DNA of 10,668 nucleotides from Eggerthellaceae bacterium (GCA_003452695.1 DMNP01000042.1:1-10668); one strand, 5' to 3'; positions 1-8,015 are shown, counted from the stretch's first letter. Numbers and translations: made by a program. Notes: a model not told the origin generated them from the letters alone.

Positions 1-55
1 AACCCCTGACCTCATGGCTGCCAGCCATGCGCTCTCCCAGCTGAGCTAATGCCCC
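1..55 (-). tRNA. tRNA-Ala (anticodon GGC), partial
   Basis: The reverse complement starts with acceptor strand GGGGCAT, followed by TA, a D-stem GCTC/GAGC, an anticodon stem CATGG/CCATG, loop CTGGCAG with anticodon GGC, variable loop AGGTC, and the first strand of the T-stem (AGGGG). The 3' part (T-loop, acceptor 3' strand, CCA) lies beyond the left edge, so about 55 of roughly 76 nt are visible. The decoded amino acid is alanine (GCC/GCU codons). A promoter candidate lies just upstream on the same strand. Confidence 0.95.
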
Positions 56-71
56 GAAAAAGTGCTTATTA

Positions 72-99
72 ATAGTACCAAAACCCGAAATCGGGTCAA
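72..99 (-). promoter_or_regulatory. Promoter candidate for tRNA-Ala
   Basis: On the minus strand TTGACC (94-99) resembles the -35 box and TACTAT (72-77) the -10 box, with a 16-bp spacer. Transcription would start around 65, about 10 nt before the mature tRNA 5' end at 55, as expected for a stable RNA gene. A short perfect palindrome, ACCCGA-AA-TCGGGT (83-96), overlaps the spacer and the -35 box. It may be an operator or chance. The promoter is inferred from consensus matching only. Confidence 0.55.
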
Positions 100-145
100 G
101 GTCTTTTTTCGAGCTGTGAACTTCTCTTCACAACCCAGGACCCAG

Positions 146-902
146 GTTCCCCTGGGAAGCCAGATGACCGCCATGCGCGTGGACGGCCCCATCCTGAAGG
201 AGCTGAACGGCCGGCCCGCGCACGAGCTGTACGATCGCTATCTGCACATCGAGAACAACGACCAATTCTTCTTCAACGTGCTGGAATTCCCCTTCCTGTT
301 CAAGACGATGGACCTGGAAATCCTGCGCACGCCCATCGCCTGCTTCGACGACGGGTCGATGCTGCTGGCAGCCCCCGTGCCCGAAGGTGCGAAGTTGCGC
401 TTTGCCTATGGCGATCCCGACGAGATTATGGCCGCCATACACAAAACCGCAGAACAGGTGGCCGAGTTCCGTCCCGTCGCCATCATGATCTTCCCCTGCG
501 GCGGGGCTGCATCCCTTCGTCTTGATGATGGACTTGGACGATTTCAAGTCGGTGAACGACCAGTTCGGCCACCGAGAAGGCGACCGCGCCCTGAAGGGCT
601 TCGCCGATTTGCTCTCGCGTCTGGTCGAAGGCGCCGAATCGGACGTGGAATTCGGGCGCTGGGGTGACGAGGAATTCATACTGTTCGCCACGTCGGACGA
701 TCCCGAGAAGGTGACGGCATTCGCCGAATCGGTGCGCAGCGGATTCGAGAAGGCGCCCATCGACGACCGCTATGCGCATACGGTGAGCATCGGGATGACG
801 CGCGTGCGGGAAGACGAAACGCCCGAAAGCGCCATAGGCCGCTTCGACAACGCGATGTACCAGGCGAAGCGAGCTGGAAAGAACCGGGTCGTCTCCTTGT
901 AG
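146..902 (+). pseudogene. FIST-GGDEF signalling protein, decayed remnant
   Basis: Two frames carry pieces of one protein type. In frame 2, from about 146 to 499, the translation matches the start and middle of a FIST_C sensory domain: ELNGRPAHELYDRYL, then LLAAPVPEGAKLRFAYG, then PVAIMIFPC. From about 501 onward frame 3 carries a GGDEF (diguanylate cyclase) domain: FVLMMDLDDFKSVNDQFGH with the metal-binding Asp, then RWGDEEFILF, TVSIGM and AMYQAKRAGKNRV, ending at TAG 900-902. FIST_N, expected before FIST_C, is absent; the DNA upstream is tRNA-Ala promoter. Also missing are the last part of FIST_C after the FPC motif and the DxLTxLxNR start of GGDEF. So the break near 500 is a deletion with a frame change, not a single-base slip. 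FIST domains bind small ligands, and GGDEF domains make c-di-GMP. The GGDEF half has only a TTG/ATG cluster at 522-530 and no good ribosome site, so an independent product is unlikely. An assembly error is the main alternative. Confidence 0.8.
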
Positions 903-927
903 GCGCGGGAAAACGGAGCGGGCCGCA

Positions 928-949
928 GGGCGGGGATCGGCGTCCGCCC
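928..949 (-). terminator. Weak hairpin in the convergent gap after trhP
   Basis: The 66-bp gap between the plus-strand remnant (ends 902) and the minus-strand U32 gene (ends 969) contains GGGCGG (928-933) pairing with CCGCCC (944-949) around a 10-nt loop, with one extra G-U pair possible in minus-strand RNA. The only T-run on the minus-strand side is TTTT (910-913), 14 nt beyond the stem. This is a poor intrinsic terminator at best; its position at the end of the operon is the main support. Confidence 0.3.
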
Positions 950-968
950 CTTCCCCGGCCGTTGTCGG

Positions 969-2246
969 CTACCCTGCCTTGCGGCGCAGGTAGTCTCCCG
1001 CGCAGAGCGGAACATCTGAATCGAACAGGTAATGCTCTTTGGAACGGTTGGCCACGAGCTCGGGCTGTTCGACCGAAAGCGAGCGCACCGTCTGAAGTGG
1101 CAGGTCCCCGCGCTCCACGAAGGGAAGCCCGCCGTCGTTCGGCGCCAGGCGCGCAAGGTTGCGAACGTGCACCATGCGCCCAACGCTGCCCGGGCTTACG
1201 ATTTCCAGAACATCGCCGCGCTCGAAGCGGTTATGGCAGAGCGCAGTTACGCGCCATGTTCCATCGTCTCGCTCCACGCAGTCTTCTACCGTGCCCACAT
1301 GCAGGTATTCGCGCACGTATCCATCGCGTTCGGGCGTCTGCTCGGCGCGCCCGTAATAGAAGCCAGTGCCGTAGGGCCGGTGCGATATCGTGCGCAGCTC
1401 GCGCTCGGCAGCCTCCGCATCTCCCCCGTCTAGCACGCTGCGATACGCCCCCACGACGGTCGCCACGTAGAACGCCTGCTTGTTGCGCCCTTCTATCTTG
1501 AAGGAATCCACCCCCGCGCGGGCAAGGTCGTCCAGATGCGACACCATGTTCAGGTCCTGAGCGTTCAGGATGTAGGTGCCGCGCGCGTCTTCGGAGATGT
1601 CGAAGTACTCCCCCGGGCGCTGCTCTTCGACGAGCGCATAGCTCCAGCGGCAGGACTGCGCGCAAGCCCCCTTGTTCGCCGTGCGCCCCGTCATCGCAGA
1701 CGAGAGCAGGCAGCGACCCGAATAGGCCACGCACATGGCGCCGTGCACGAAGGCCTCTATCTGCAAGCCCTCCGGAACGTTCTGGCGCATCAGGGCGATG
1801 TCCGCAACGCTCATCTCGCGAGCGCACACGACGCGGGAAGCGCCCAGCTCGTGCCACATGCGCGCCGACTCCGCATTCATAACCGAGGCTTGCGTGCTCA
1901 CGTGAAGCTGCACGCCCGGCGCATGCTTTCTCGCAAGCGAGAACGCGCCCAGGTCGGCCACGATAAGCGCATCGGCGCCGCTTTCCCGAACGGTTTCGAA
2001 AAACGCCGGAAGCGCCTCGATGTCTCGTGCATCCATCAGGGTGTTTGCCGCCACGTGCACCGCAACCCCCCGCTCGTGTGCATAGGCAACGGCTGTGCCA
2101 AGTTCGTTCAGCGGGAAATTGCTGGCACGCGCGCGCATGCCGAACGATTCCGCTGCAAGATACACCGCATCCGCGCCGAAGCGTATGGCAGCCTTCAGCT
2201 GGCTCCATCCGCCCGCCGGCGCTAGTAGTTCTGGCCTAGCCGTCAT
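969..2246 (-). CDS. trhP: U32-family protein, probable tRNA U34 hydroxylation factor (TrhP-like)
   Basis: This 425-residue protein belongs to the peptidase U32 family, whose members are mostly RNA- or quinone-hydroxylation factors rather than proteases. The family signature is clear at 164-180 (EAFVHGAMCVAYSGRC). Four cysteines, C172, C179, C195 and C199, have the spacing of the iron-sulfur ligand set in this family. The N-terminal half (ELLAPAGGWSQLKAAI onward) is the TIM-barrel-like part, DSFKIEGR lies at 247-254, and a C-terminal beta domain (about 310-425) matches the TrhP/YegQ and YrrO type. Known TrhP proteins take part in making 5-hydroxyuridine at tRNA position 34 using prephenate. 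The start chosen is ATG 2244-2246, which gives the family-typical N-terminus; reading further upstream would run into cysS. ATGACGGCTAG overlaps the cysS stop by 11 nt with only a weak ribosome site, which suggests translational coupling. Another U32 subgroup is possible, so the exact substrate is inferred. Confidence 0.88.
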   Translation of the reverse strand: MTARPELLAPAGGWSQLKAAIRFGADAVYLAAESFGMRARASNFPLNELGTAVAYAHERGVAVHVAANTLMDARDIEALPAFFETVRESGADALIVADLGAFSLARKHAPGVQLHVSTQASVMNAESARMWHELGASRVVCAREMSVADIALMRQNVPEGLQIEAFVHGAMCVAYSGRCLLSSAMTGRTANKGACAQSCRWSYALVEEQRPGEYFDISEDARGTYILNAQDLNMVSHLDDLARAGVDSFKIEGRNKQAFYVATVVGAYRSVLDGGDAEAAERELRTISHRPYGTGFYYGRAEQTPERDGYVREYLHVGTVEDCVERDDGTWRVTALCHNRFERGDVLEIVSPGSVGRMVHVRNLARLAPNDGGLPFVERGDLPLQTVRSLSVEQPELVANRSKEHYLFDSDVPLCAGDYLRRKAG

Positions 2247-3735
2247 ATTCGACGCGTGCGCCCTGCGGCGTGTCCATGATGGTGAATCCGAGCTGTGCCA
2301 TGCGGTCGCGCACGGCATCTGCAAGACCCCAATCCTTGTTCGCCCGGGCATTCGCGCGTGCATCGAGCAGCGCCTGCACGGCCTGTGCAGCATCGTCTCC
2401 CCCGTAGGAAGCAAGTTCCGCGGCCAACGAGATAACCTCGGGCGGATACGCCACGGCAAGCTGCACGCCGCCTGCGGGAAGGTCGATGCCGAACACGCCG
2501 ACCAACTCCACCAGCAAATCGCGCATCTGCCCGACTAGGCCCGCATCGGCAACTCCCAGGTTCTTTCCCGCGACCAGCGTGTTCGCGGCGGCCACGAAAT
2601 CGAAAATCTGCCCGAGCGCCTTGGGGCTGTTGAAATCGTCGTCCATGGCCACGATGAAGCTCGTGCGCGTTGATCGCAGCAGGGCATCCACTTCCGCTGC
2701 GTCAAGCACGTCTTCGTCGGCGCCGGCATTCGCCATGGCCCATTCCAGGTTCTTCACCGCGTTCTTTATGCGGTCGAGCGCCACGCCGGCTTCGTCCACG
2801 CGCTCGTCAGAGAAATCCAGTGGGCTGCGGTAGTGCGTTTGCAGCATCAGGAAGCGCAGGACGTCGGGATCGACCGTTTCCAGGATGTCGCGCAGCAAGA
2901 AGAAGTTGTCCAGCGATTTCGACATCTTCTCGCCGTTTATCTGCAGCATGCCGCCATGCATCCAATGATTCGCGAAGGTCGTGCCCGTGGCGGCCTCGGA
3001 CTGCGCGCGCTCGTTCTCGTGATGCGGGAACACCAGGTCGGATCCTCCGCCATGAATGTCGAAGGGAAGCCCCAGGTATTTCTTTGACATGCACGAGCAC
3101 TCGATGTGCCAGCCGGGTCGCCCCATTCCCCAGGGAGAATTCCAGGCGGGTTCGCCGGGCTTCGCCGCCTTCCACAGGGCGAAATCCAGCGGATCGCGCT
3201 TGCGGTCGCCTATGCCTTCCGTGCGCAGCTCGCGGTGGCCCGCTTCCATCTCGTCCACGTTGCGACCCGACAGCGACCCGTACGACGGGAAGGAGCGCAC
3301 GCTGAAATACACGTCGCCGTCTTCGGTTGCATAGGCGTGGCCTCCATCGACGAGCTGTTTCACCAGACCGATCATCGTGCCGATTTCCTGCGTTGCCTTC
3401 GGTCGCACCGTCGGGTCCTTCACGTTCACGGCATGCATGTCGTCTATGAACGCCGCCGTGTATTCCTCGGCCACCTCGCTCGCGCTGCGCCCTTCCTCGG
3501 CTGCCTTGGCGATTATCTTGTCGTCCACGTCGGTGATGTTCTGCACGAACACCACCTCGTATGCACGCCATTCCAGATAGCGCCTTATCGTGTCGAAGCT
3601 CATGAACGTTCGAGCGTTTCCTATGTGGATGAAGTTGTACACGGTCGGACCGCACACGTACATCTTCACCTTGCCGTGCTCGAGCGTGTGCAATTCCACC
3701 TTCTTGTGCAGTTTGGTGTCGTATATTCGAATCAT
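2236..3735 (-). CDS. cysS: Cysteinyl-tRNA synthetase
   Basis: This class I aminoacyl-tRNA synthetase of 499 residues attaches cysteine to tRNA-Cys in the cytoplasm. The HIGH-type motif is HIGN at 37-40 (as usual for CysRS), and KMSKS lies at 270-274. The zinc ligands that discriminate cysteine are all present: C28 (YVCGPTVY), C213 (HIECSCM), H238 and E242 ([12 protein letters not shown]), each from position 213 on shifted by four from the E. coli numbering. It is somewhat longer than the E. coli enzyme (461 aa). GGGAGGG lies 8 nt before the ATG. The gene is third in the ispD-ispF-cysS-trhP run, 64 bp after ispF, and overlaps the start of the next gene by 11 nt. Nothing appears damaged. Confidence 0.98.
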   Translation of the reverse strand: MIRIYDTKLHKKVELHTLEHGKVKMYVCGPTVYNFIHIGNARTFMSFDTIRRYLEWRAYEVVFVQNITDVDDKIIAKAAEEGRSASEVAEEYTAAFIDDMHAVNVKDPTVRPKATQEIGTMIGLVKQLVDGGHAYATEDGDVYFSVRSFPSYGSLSGRNVDEMEAGHRELRTEGIGDRKRDPLDFALWKAAKPGEPAWNSPWGMGRPGWHIECSCMSKKYLGLPFDIHGGGSDLVFPHHENERAQSEAATGTTFANHWMHGGMLQINGEKMSKSLDNFFLLRDILETVDPDVLRFLMLQTHYRSPLDFSDERVDEAGVALDRIKNAVKNLEWAMANAGADEDVLDAAEVDALLRSTRTSFIVAMDDDFNSPKALGQIFDFVAAANTLVAGKNLGVADAGLVGQMRDLLVELVGVFGIDLPAGGVQLAVAYPPEVISLAAELASYGGDDAAQAVQALLDARANARANKDWGLADAVRDRMAQLGFTIMDTPQGARVEYDG

Positions 3736-3799
3736 AGCGCTACCCTCCCGGTATCGTCGCGTTGGAGAAAAGGAATTGTTCGGATGCGCAGCGGTGCCG

Positions 3800-4312
3800 C
3801 TAGCTCCTACATCGTGCGAGCAGGCACGTCGCTGTGGCGGATATGCCCTCTTCGCGCCCCTCGAAGCCCAAGTGCTCGGTCGTGGTGGCTTTCACGCCCA
3901 CATTCTCGACGTCTATGCCCATCGCGCGCGCTAGGTTCGAGCGCATCGAGTCGCGGTACGGCGTCAGGCGCGGAGCCTGGGCGGCGATGACCGAGTCCAC
4001 GTCGAGGATCTCGAAACCCAGTTCGCGAACCTTTTCCGCCACGCGGGAAAGCAGCAGCAGGGAATCTGCTCCTTCGTATGCCGGGTCGTCGGGCGGGAAG
4101 AGCTTGCCGATGTCGCCCGCGCGCGCGGCCCCCAGCAACGCGTCCATCACGGCATGGGCAAGCACATCGGCATCCGAATGGCCGTCGAGGCCGCGCGAAT
4201 GGGGTATGTCCACGCCGCCGATTATGAGCTTGCGGCCGTCCGCGAAGGCGTGCACGTCCATACCCTGCCCAATGCGGAGCATGCGGAAGTTCGCCATCTG
4301 GTCGTCCATCAT
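3800..4312 (-). CDS. ispF: 2-C-methyl-D-erythritol 2,4-cyclodiphosphate synthase
   Basis: This 170-residue enzyme catalyses the fifth step of the MEP pathway, turning CDP-methylerythritol 2-phosphate into the 2,4-cyclodiphosphate with release of CMP. The divalent-metal ligands are D19 and H21 (GMDVHAF) and H53 (VLAHAVMDALLGA). The loop IGKLFPPDDPAY and the CDP-binding KATTTEHLGF are intact. The first ATG (4310-4312) overlaps the ispD stop in an ATGA arrangement, with GGAGAAGGA just upstream. The second ATG at 4307-4309 is equally possible, and the ATG at residue 11 would give exactly the E. coli-like N-terminus (MLRIGQGMDVHAF). Sharing an operon with ispD is the usual arrangement. Confidence 0.97.
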   Translation of the reverse strand: MMDDQMANFRMLRIGQGMDVHAFADGRKLIIGGVDIPHSRGLDGHSDADVLAHAVMDALLGAARAGDIGKLFPPDDPAYEGADSLLLLSRVAEKVRELGFEILDVDSVIAAQAPRLTPYRDSMRSNLARAMGIDVENVGVKATTTEHLGFEGREEGISATATCLLARCRS

Positions 4313-5175
4313 CGGTCCTTCTCCGCATCGTGCATGTTGCGCACGGCTATTCGCAGCAAGTCGAAATCTTCCGGTACGGTAAGCTTTATGTTGTCGCGCG
4401 GCCCTTCGACCACGAGCACCCGTCCGCCAAGGCGCTCGATGAGCGACGAATCGTCGGTTCCCACGAAACCGTCGGAAAGCGCCGCAGCATGCGCGCGTCG
4501 GTATATACCCGCACGAAACACCTGCGGGGTCTGCGCGTTCCAGAACACGTTTCTATCCGGCGTGCCGGCCACCACGCCGTTTTCCACTACTTTCAGGGTG
4601 TCGATGGCGGGATGCGCAACGATGGCGCCATCGCAGTCGAAATTGCCCTTCACCGTGGCAATCGTGTGTTCGATAAGCTCGGGGGTTACCAACGGCCGCG
4701 CACCGTCGTGCAGCACCACGAACTCGTAGTCCTCGGGAACGTACTCCAATCCCGAGAAGGCGGATTCCTGGCGCGTCGTGCCCGACGGGGCCACCAATAT
4801 GGGCGTTACGAACGGGAACGGGTCTATGGCCTTCTTCAGGTATTCTTCCTTGCGGGACTCCGGGCACACGATGACGATAAGACCCACATCTCCCACGGCG
4901 TCGAAGGATTCGGCCGCCCAGGTCATCACGGGCCTGCCCGCTATCTCCACCAGCTGCTTGCCGCCTTCGCGCCCGAAGCGCTCGCCCGATCCGCCCGCCA
5001 GGATTATGGCGGCCGTCTTGGGCTTCTTGTCCAGCTTGCCTTCCAGGCCGACATGGCTGCCGGCCAACTCGTCCGGGCTGATCTCGCGCACTATGAAATT
5101 TGGCGAATCGGCTATGACGCCACTCGATTCGGGAGCGAGGACGTAGCCGCCGGATCTGGAATCGGCTGTACCCAT
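4309..5175 (-). CDS. ispD: 2-C-methyl-D-erythritol 4-phosphate cytidylyltransferase with N-terminal extension
   Basis: IspD transfers CMP from CTP to methylerythritol 4-phosphate, the third MEP step. The Rossmann-like core begins near residue 53 with AAIILAGGSGERFG, followed by HDGARP (156-161), DRNVFWNAQTPQVF (207-220) and NIKLTVPEDF (262-271, with the conserved Lys at 264). The ATG at 5173-5175 is chosen over the one at 5212-5214 because GAGGT lies 6 nt before it, while the upstream ATG has no ribosome site and starts directly next to the clpC terminator. With this start the protein is 288 residues, including about 53 residues before the core (rich in S, G, D, E) that typical IspD proteins of about 230 residues lack. 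The P of the usual PKQ in the glycine-rich loop is replaced: GREGGKQ. First gene of the ispD-ispF-cysS-trhP run. Confidence 0.95.
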   Translation of the reverse strand: MGTADSRSGGYVLAPESSGVIADSPNFIVREISPDELAGSHVGLEGKLDKKPKTAAIILAGGSGERFGREGGKQLVEIAGRPVMTWAAESFDAVGDVGLIVIVCPESRKEEYLKKAIDPFPFVTPILVAPSGTTRQESAFSGLEYVPEDYEFVVLHDGARPLVTPELIEHTIATVKGNFDCDGAIVAHPAIDTLKVVENGVVAGTPDRNVFWNAQTPQVFRAGIYRRAHAAALSDGFVGTDDSSLIERLGGRVLVVEGPRDNIKLTVPEDFDLLRIAVRNMHDAEKDR

Positions 5176-5181
5176 ATCTCT

Positions 5182-5186
5182 ACCTC
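5182..5186 (-). promoter_or_regulatory. Ribosome binding site deciding the ispD start
   Basis: GAGGT on the minus strand lies 6 nt before the ATG at 5173-5175. The alternative in-frame ATG 39 nt upstream has only GC-rich terminator sequence and GGCGTATT in front of it. No convincing promoter can be pinned in the 5187-5222 leader. TTGGCG with TCAATT 16 bp downstream is the best and is weak. Confidence 0.6.
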
Positions 5187-5222
5187 GTATGGTTGAAATT
5201 GAATCTGATTCCATAATACGCC

Positions 5223-5260
5223 AAAACGGACGCGGGCGGGGGTCCGTCCGCGTCCGTTTT
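5223..5260 (-). terminator. Intrinsic terminator after clpC
   Basis: AAAACGGACGCGG (5223-5235) and CCGCGTCCGTTTT (5248-5260) form a perfect 13-bp stem with a 12-nt loop. The stem ends in A/T tracts on both sides, so it could work in both directions. It lies about 110 nt beyond the clpC stop and just before ispD, so it separates the two transcription units. The 5261-5368 stretch between it and clpC shows no gene. Confidence 0.88.
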
Positions 5261-5368
5261 CCTATTATTCAGACTGTCGGCTAGCACTCGCAATCTGCCA
5301 ACGCTCGCCGCTTACGGACCGCCGCCCCAATCCCGGGTGCGCCCAGATGCCTGCGGGCTGCTCGCGGT

Positions 5369-7936
5369 CTAGCTTGCCGCACCTCCGCTCGCAATTCCGC
5401 CCGACGGCACGCTTGCGTGGCCCAGGTCGTAATCGCGCAGCAACAACTCGGCTTCCTGGGCGATGGTATCGCGCTTGCGCGGTTCGGGGATATCGCCCGA
5501 CCCCTGTGTGAACATCAGCTTGCCGTTCTTCGCGTCCACGTCCACTATCATGCCGCTCGTCCACTTGCCCTCCAGGATTTCCTCGGAAAGCGGATCTTCC
5601 AGCAAACGCTGGATGGCGCGGCGCAGGGGACGCGCGCCGAATGCGGCGTCGGTCCCTTCCTTGGCGATAAGCCGGCATGCCTCGTCCGTCAGGTTTATAG
5701 ACATGTTCTGCTCGATCATGCGCTCGCGCAAGTCGCCGACCATAAGGCGCACGATCTGAACGATCTGCTCGTCGGTCAGGCTCTTGAAGACGATAATCTC
5801 GTCGATGCGGTTCAGGAATTCCGGGCGGAAGAGCTTTTTCAGTTCCGACATGACCCTGCTCTGAATCTCCTTGTCGGAAAGCCCCTTGTCGGGTTCAGAC
5901 GAGAAGCCGAGCGTCTGCGTCTGCGCTATGTCGCGCGCGCCGACGTTCGAGGTCATGATGATGACCGTGTTCCTGAAGTCCACCGTGCGCCCTTGACCGT
6001 CGGTCAGGCGCCCTTCCTCCAGAATCTGCAGCAAGATGTTGAAGACGTCAGGATGGGCCTTCTCGATTTCGTCGAAGAGAACGACCGAATACGGGCGCTG
6101 CCGCACCGCCTTGGTAAGCTGACCGCCCTCGTCGAAGCCAACATAGCCCGGAGGGCTGCCGACCAGGCGCGACACCGTGTGCTTTTCCATGTACTCCGAC
6201 ATGTCGAAGCTGATGAGCGCATCTTCGGAATTGAACAGGAACTCTGCAAGCGCCTTGGAAAGCTCGGTTTTGCCCACGCCCGACGGCCCGAGGAAAATGA
6301 AGGAGCCGGCGGGGCGCTTCGGGTCCTTCAGCCCCGAGCGCGAGCGGCGTATGGCCTTCGACAGCGCCGTTACAGCTTCCTCTTGGCCGACGATGCGCTC
6401 GTGCAGCACGCTTTCCATGCGCAGCAGCTTTTCGGTCTCGGCTTCCGTAAGGTTGCTTACCGGCACGCCCGTCGTCATGGAAACGACGTCGGCTATGTCT
6501 TGGAGCGTTACCTCCTGCACCGCCTGCTGCGAACGCTCCTCCCAGTCCTTCACCGCTTCCTCGCGCTTCTCCTTCAATGCTGATTCCTCGTCGCGCAAGC
6601 GGGCTGCGTTCTCGAAGTCCTGGTTGGCAATGGCCTTTTCCTTTTCGCCCTTGCAGCGGCGAAGCTCGTCGTCTATCTCGCGCACCTCGGGCGGCAAGGT
6701 CATGTTGCGGATGCGCATTCGCGCGCCCGCCTCGTCCAGCACGTCGACTGCCTTGTCGGGTAGGAAGCGGTCTTGGATATAGCGGTTGGAAAGCTGCACG
6801 GCCGCCTGCAGGGCCTCGTCGGTGAAGTGCACGTGGTGATGGTCCTCGTAGCGGTCGCGCAGGCCCTCCATAATGCGCACCGCCTGCTCTTCGTTGGGCT
6901 CGCCGATGGTCAGCGGCTGGAAGCGCCGTTCCAGCGCGGAATCCTTTTCCAGGTGCTTGCGGAATTCCTCGATGGTCGTTGCGCCGATAACCTGAATCTC
7001 GCCGCGCGATAGCGGGGGCTTCAGGATGGCCGCGGCATCGATGGACCCTTCGGCCGACCCCGCGCCGATAATCGTGTGTATCTCGTCGATGAACAGGATG
7101 ATGTCGCCCGCGTCCATCACTTCCTTTATGCATTTCTTCAGGCGCTCTTCGAATTCGCCGCGGTACTTCGAGCCTGCGACGAGCGCCGACACGTCCAGCG
7201 TGAATATGCGCTTGCCATGCAGGATGTCGGGCACTTGGTTGGACACGATGAGCTGCGCCAGGCCTTCCACGACCGCGGTCTTGCCCACCCCGGGTTCGCC
7301 GATGAGCATCGGGTTGTTCTTCTGGCGCCGCGAGAGGATCTGCATGATGCGTTCGATTTCGCCCGCACGCCCGATGACCGGGTCCAGCTTTCCGTCGCGC
7401 GCCTTCTTGGTCAGATCCGTGCCGAACTCCCTGAGCATGGAATCGGACGATCCCTGCATGCCGCCGGCCTGCGGCGCGCGCCCGGCATACACGGGGCTCT
7501 GGCCCACGAGGTCGTTCAGCGCGCTGCGCACGTCGTCGCCCGATTTGCCCAGCCGCGCCAGGACGTCGAGTGCCGTGCCCTCGCCTTCGCGCACGATTCC
7601 GAGCAGCAGGTGCTCGGTGGAGATATAGCTCTGGCCCATCTGCATGGCCTCGCGCAGCGCGTTTTCCAGCACGCGCTTCACGCGAGGGGTGAACGACAGG
7701 TGACCCGCCACGTCCGAATTCTCGTCGATTGCCACAATCTGGCGTATGGCGCCCACCACGTCGTCGTAGTTCACTTCCAGCCGGTTCAGTGCCTGGGCGG
7801 CCAAGCCCTCTTTCTCCTGTATGAGTCCGAGCAGCAGGTGCTCGGTGCCCACGTAGGGCTGGTGCAGGGCGCGCGCCTCGTCTTGCGCCAGCACGAGCAC
7901 CTTGCGAGCCTTGTCGGTGAATTTCTCGAATGACAT
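5369..7936 (-). CDS. clpC: ATP-dependent Clp protease ATPase subunit ClpC
   Basis: ClpC is a hexameric AAA+ unfoldase that feeds damaged or regulatory proteins into the ClpP peptidase. The 855-residue product shows the N-terminal repeat domain (1-145, with two copies of a TEHLLLG motif). AAA module 1 has Walker A GEPGVGKT (213-220) and Walker B ILFIDE (280-285). The middle coiled coil carries a UVR motif (about 437-460, [17 protein letters not shown]). AAA module 2 has GPSGVGKT (550-557) and VVLFDE (618-623), and the ClpP-docking tripeptide LGF is at 676-678. The start [10 protein letters not shown] is the family N-terminus, with AAAGGA 7 nt before the ATG; an in-frame ATG upstream falls in the operator region and is rejected. 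About 45 residues after the usual end (811-855) form a polar, then Gly/Ser/Ala-rich tail. The gene appears to be a single-gene unit, with a CIRCE operator upstream and a terminator after it. No mcsA, mcsB or ctsR is adjacent. Confidence 0.98.
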   Translation of the reverse strand: MSFEKFTDKARKVLVLAQDEARALHQPYVGTEHLLLGLIQEKEGLAAQALNRLEVNYDDVVGAIRQIVAIDENSDVAGHLSFTPRVKRVLENALREAMQMGQSYISTEHLLLGIVREGEGTALDVLARLGKSGDDVRSALNDLVGQSPVYAGRAPQAGGMQGSSDSMLREFGTDLTKKARDGKLDPVIGRAGEIERIMQILSRRQKNNPMLIGEPGVGKTAVVEGLAQLIVSNQVPDILHGKRIFTLDVSALVAGSKYRGEFEERLKKCIKEVMDAGDIILFIDEIHTIIGAGSAEGSIDAAAILKPPLSRGEIQVIGATTIEEFRKHLEKDSALERRFQPLTIGEPNEEQAVRIMEGLRDRYEDHHHVHFTDEALQAAVQLSNRYIQDRFLPDKAVDVLDEAGARMRIRNMTLPPEVREIDDELRRCKGEKEKAIANQDFENAARLRDEESALKEKREEAVKDWEERSQQAVQEVTLQDIADVVSMTTGVPVSNLTEAETEKLLRMESVLHERIVGQEEAVTALSKAIRRSRSGLKDPKRPAGSFIFLGPSGVGKTELSKALAEFLFNSEDALISFDMSEYMEKHTVSRLVGSPPGYVGFDEGGQLTKAVRQRPYSVVLFDEIEKAHPDVFNILLQILEEGRLTDGQGRTVDFRNTVIIMTSNVGARDIAQTQTLGFSSEPDKGLSDKEIQSRVMSELKKLFRPEFLNRIDEIIVFKSLTDEQIVQIVRLMVGDLRERMIEQNMSINLTDEACRLIAKEGTDAAFGARPLRRAIQRLLEDPLSEEILEGKWTSGMIVDVDAKNGKLMFTQGSGDIPEPRKRDTIAQEAELLLRDYDLGHASVPSGGIASGGAAS

Positions 7937-7974
7937 ACGGTTCCTTTTCTCGGTGATTTTGAATGCCGTACATG

Positions 7975-8001
7975 TTAGCACTCCCGAATTGGGAGTGCTA
8001 A
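7975..8001 (-). promoter_or_regulatory. CIRCE operator (HrcA binding site) of clpC
   Basis: TTAGCACTC, nine bases (CCGAATTGG), then GAGTGCTAA: a perfect match to the CIRCE consensus, both arms 9/9. It lies in the clpC leader, 38 bp before the ATG. CIRCE is the binding site of HrcA, the GroEL-assisted heat-shock repressor, which normally controls groESL and hrcA-grpE-dnaK-dnaJ. Its position implies that clpC is repressed by HrcA and induced by heat or protein-folding stress. The hrcA gene itself is not in the window. Confidence 0.97.
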
Positions 8002-8015
8002 TCTGACACCTTCTC

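Noticed and set aside
111..160. Small repeats GTGAA/TTCAC and CCCAGG/CCTGGG before the FIST remnant
   Set aside because: Stems are 5-6 bp, without T-runs or regular spacing; no more than background in this sequence.
2247..2459. Long N-terminal extension of the U32 gene overlapping cysS
   Set aside because: The extra 71 residues are Arg/Pro-rich out-of-frame cysS sequence with no resemblance to the family; [13 protein letters not shown] is the usual N-terminus.
5176..5214. ispD start 13 codons further upstream
   Set aside because: No ribosome site precedes it, and it abuts the clpC terminator stem; the ATG at 5175 has GAGGT at good spacing.
5281..5289. Second CIRCE-like half site (CTAGCACTC) after clpC
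   Set aside because: No matching inverted arm follows at the required distance; a single half site is expected by chance.
5417..7933. Long plus-strand open frames opposite clpC, and similar ones opposite lysS and ispD
   Set aside because: They are antisense shadows of strong, fully conserved genes in GC-rich DNA and show no domain or start-site support.
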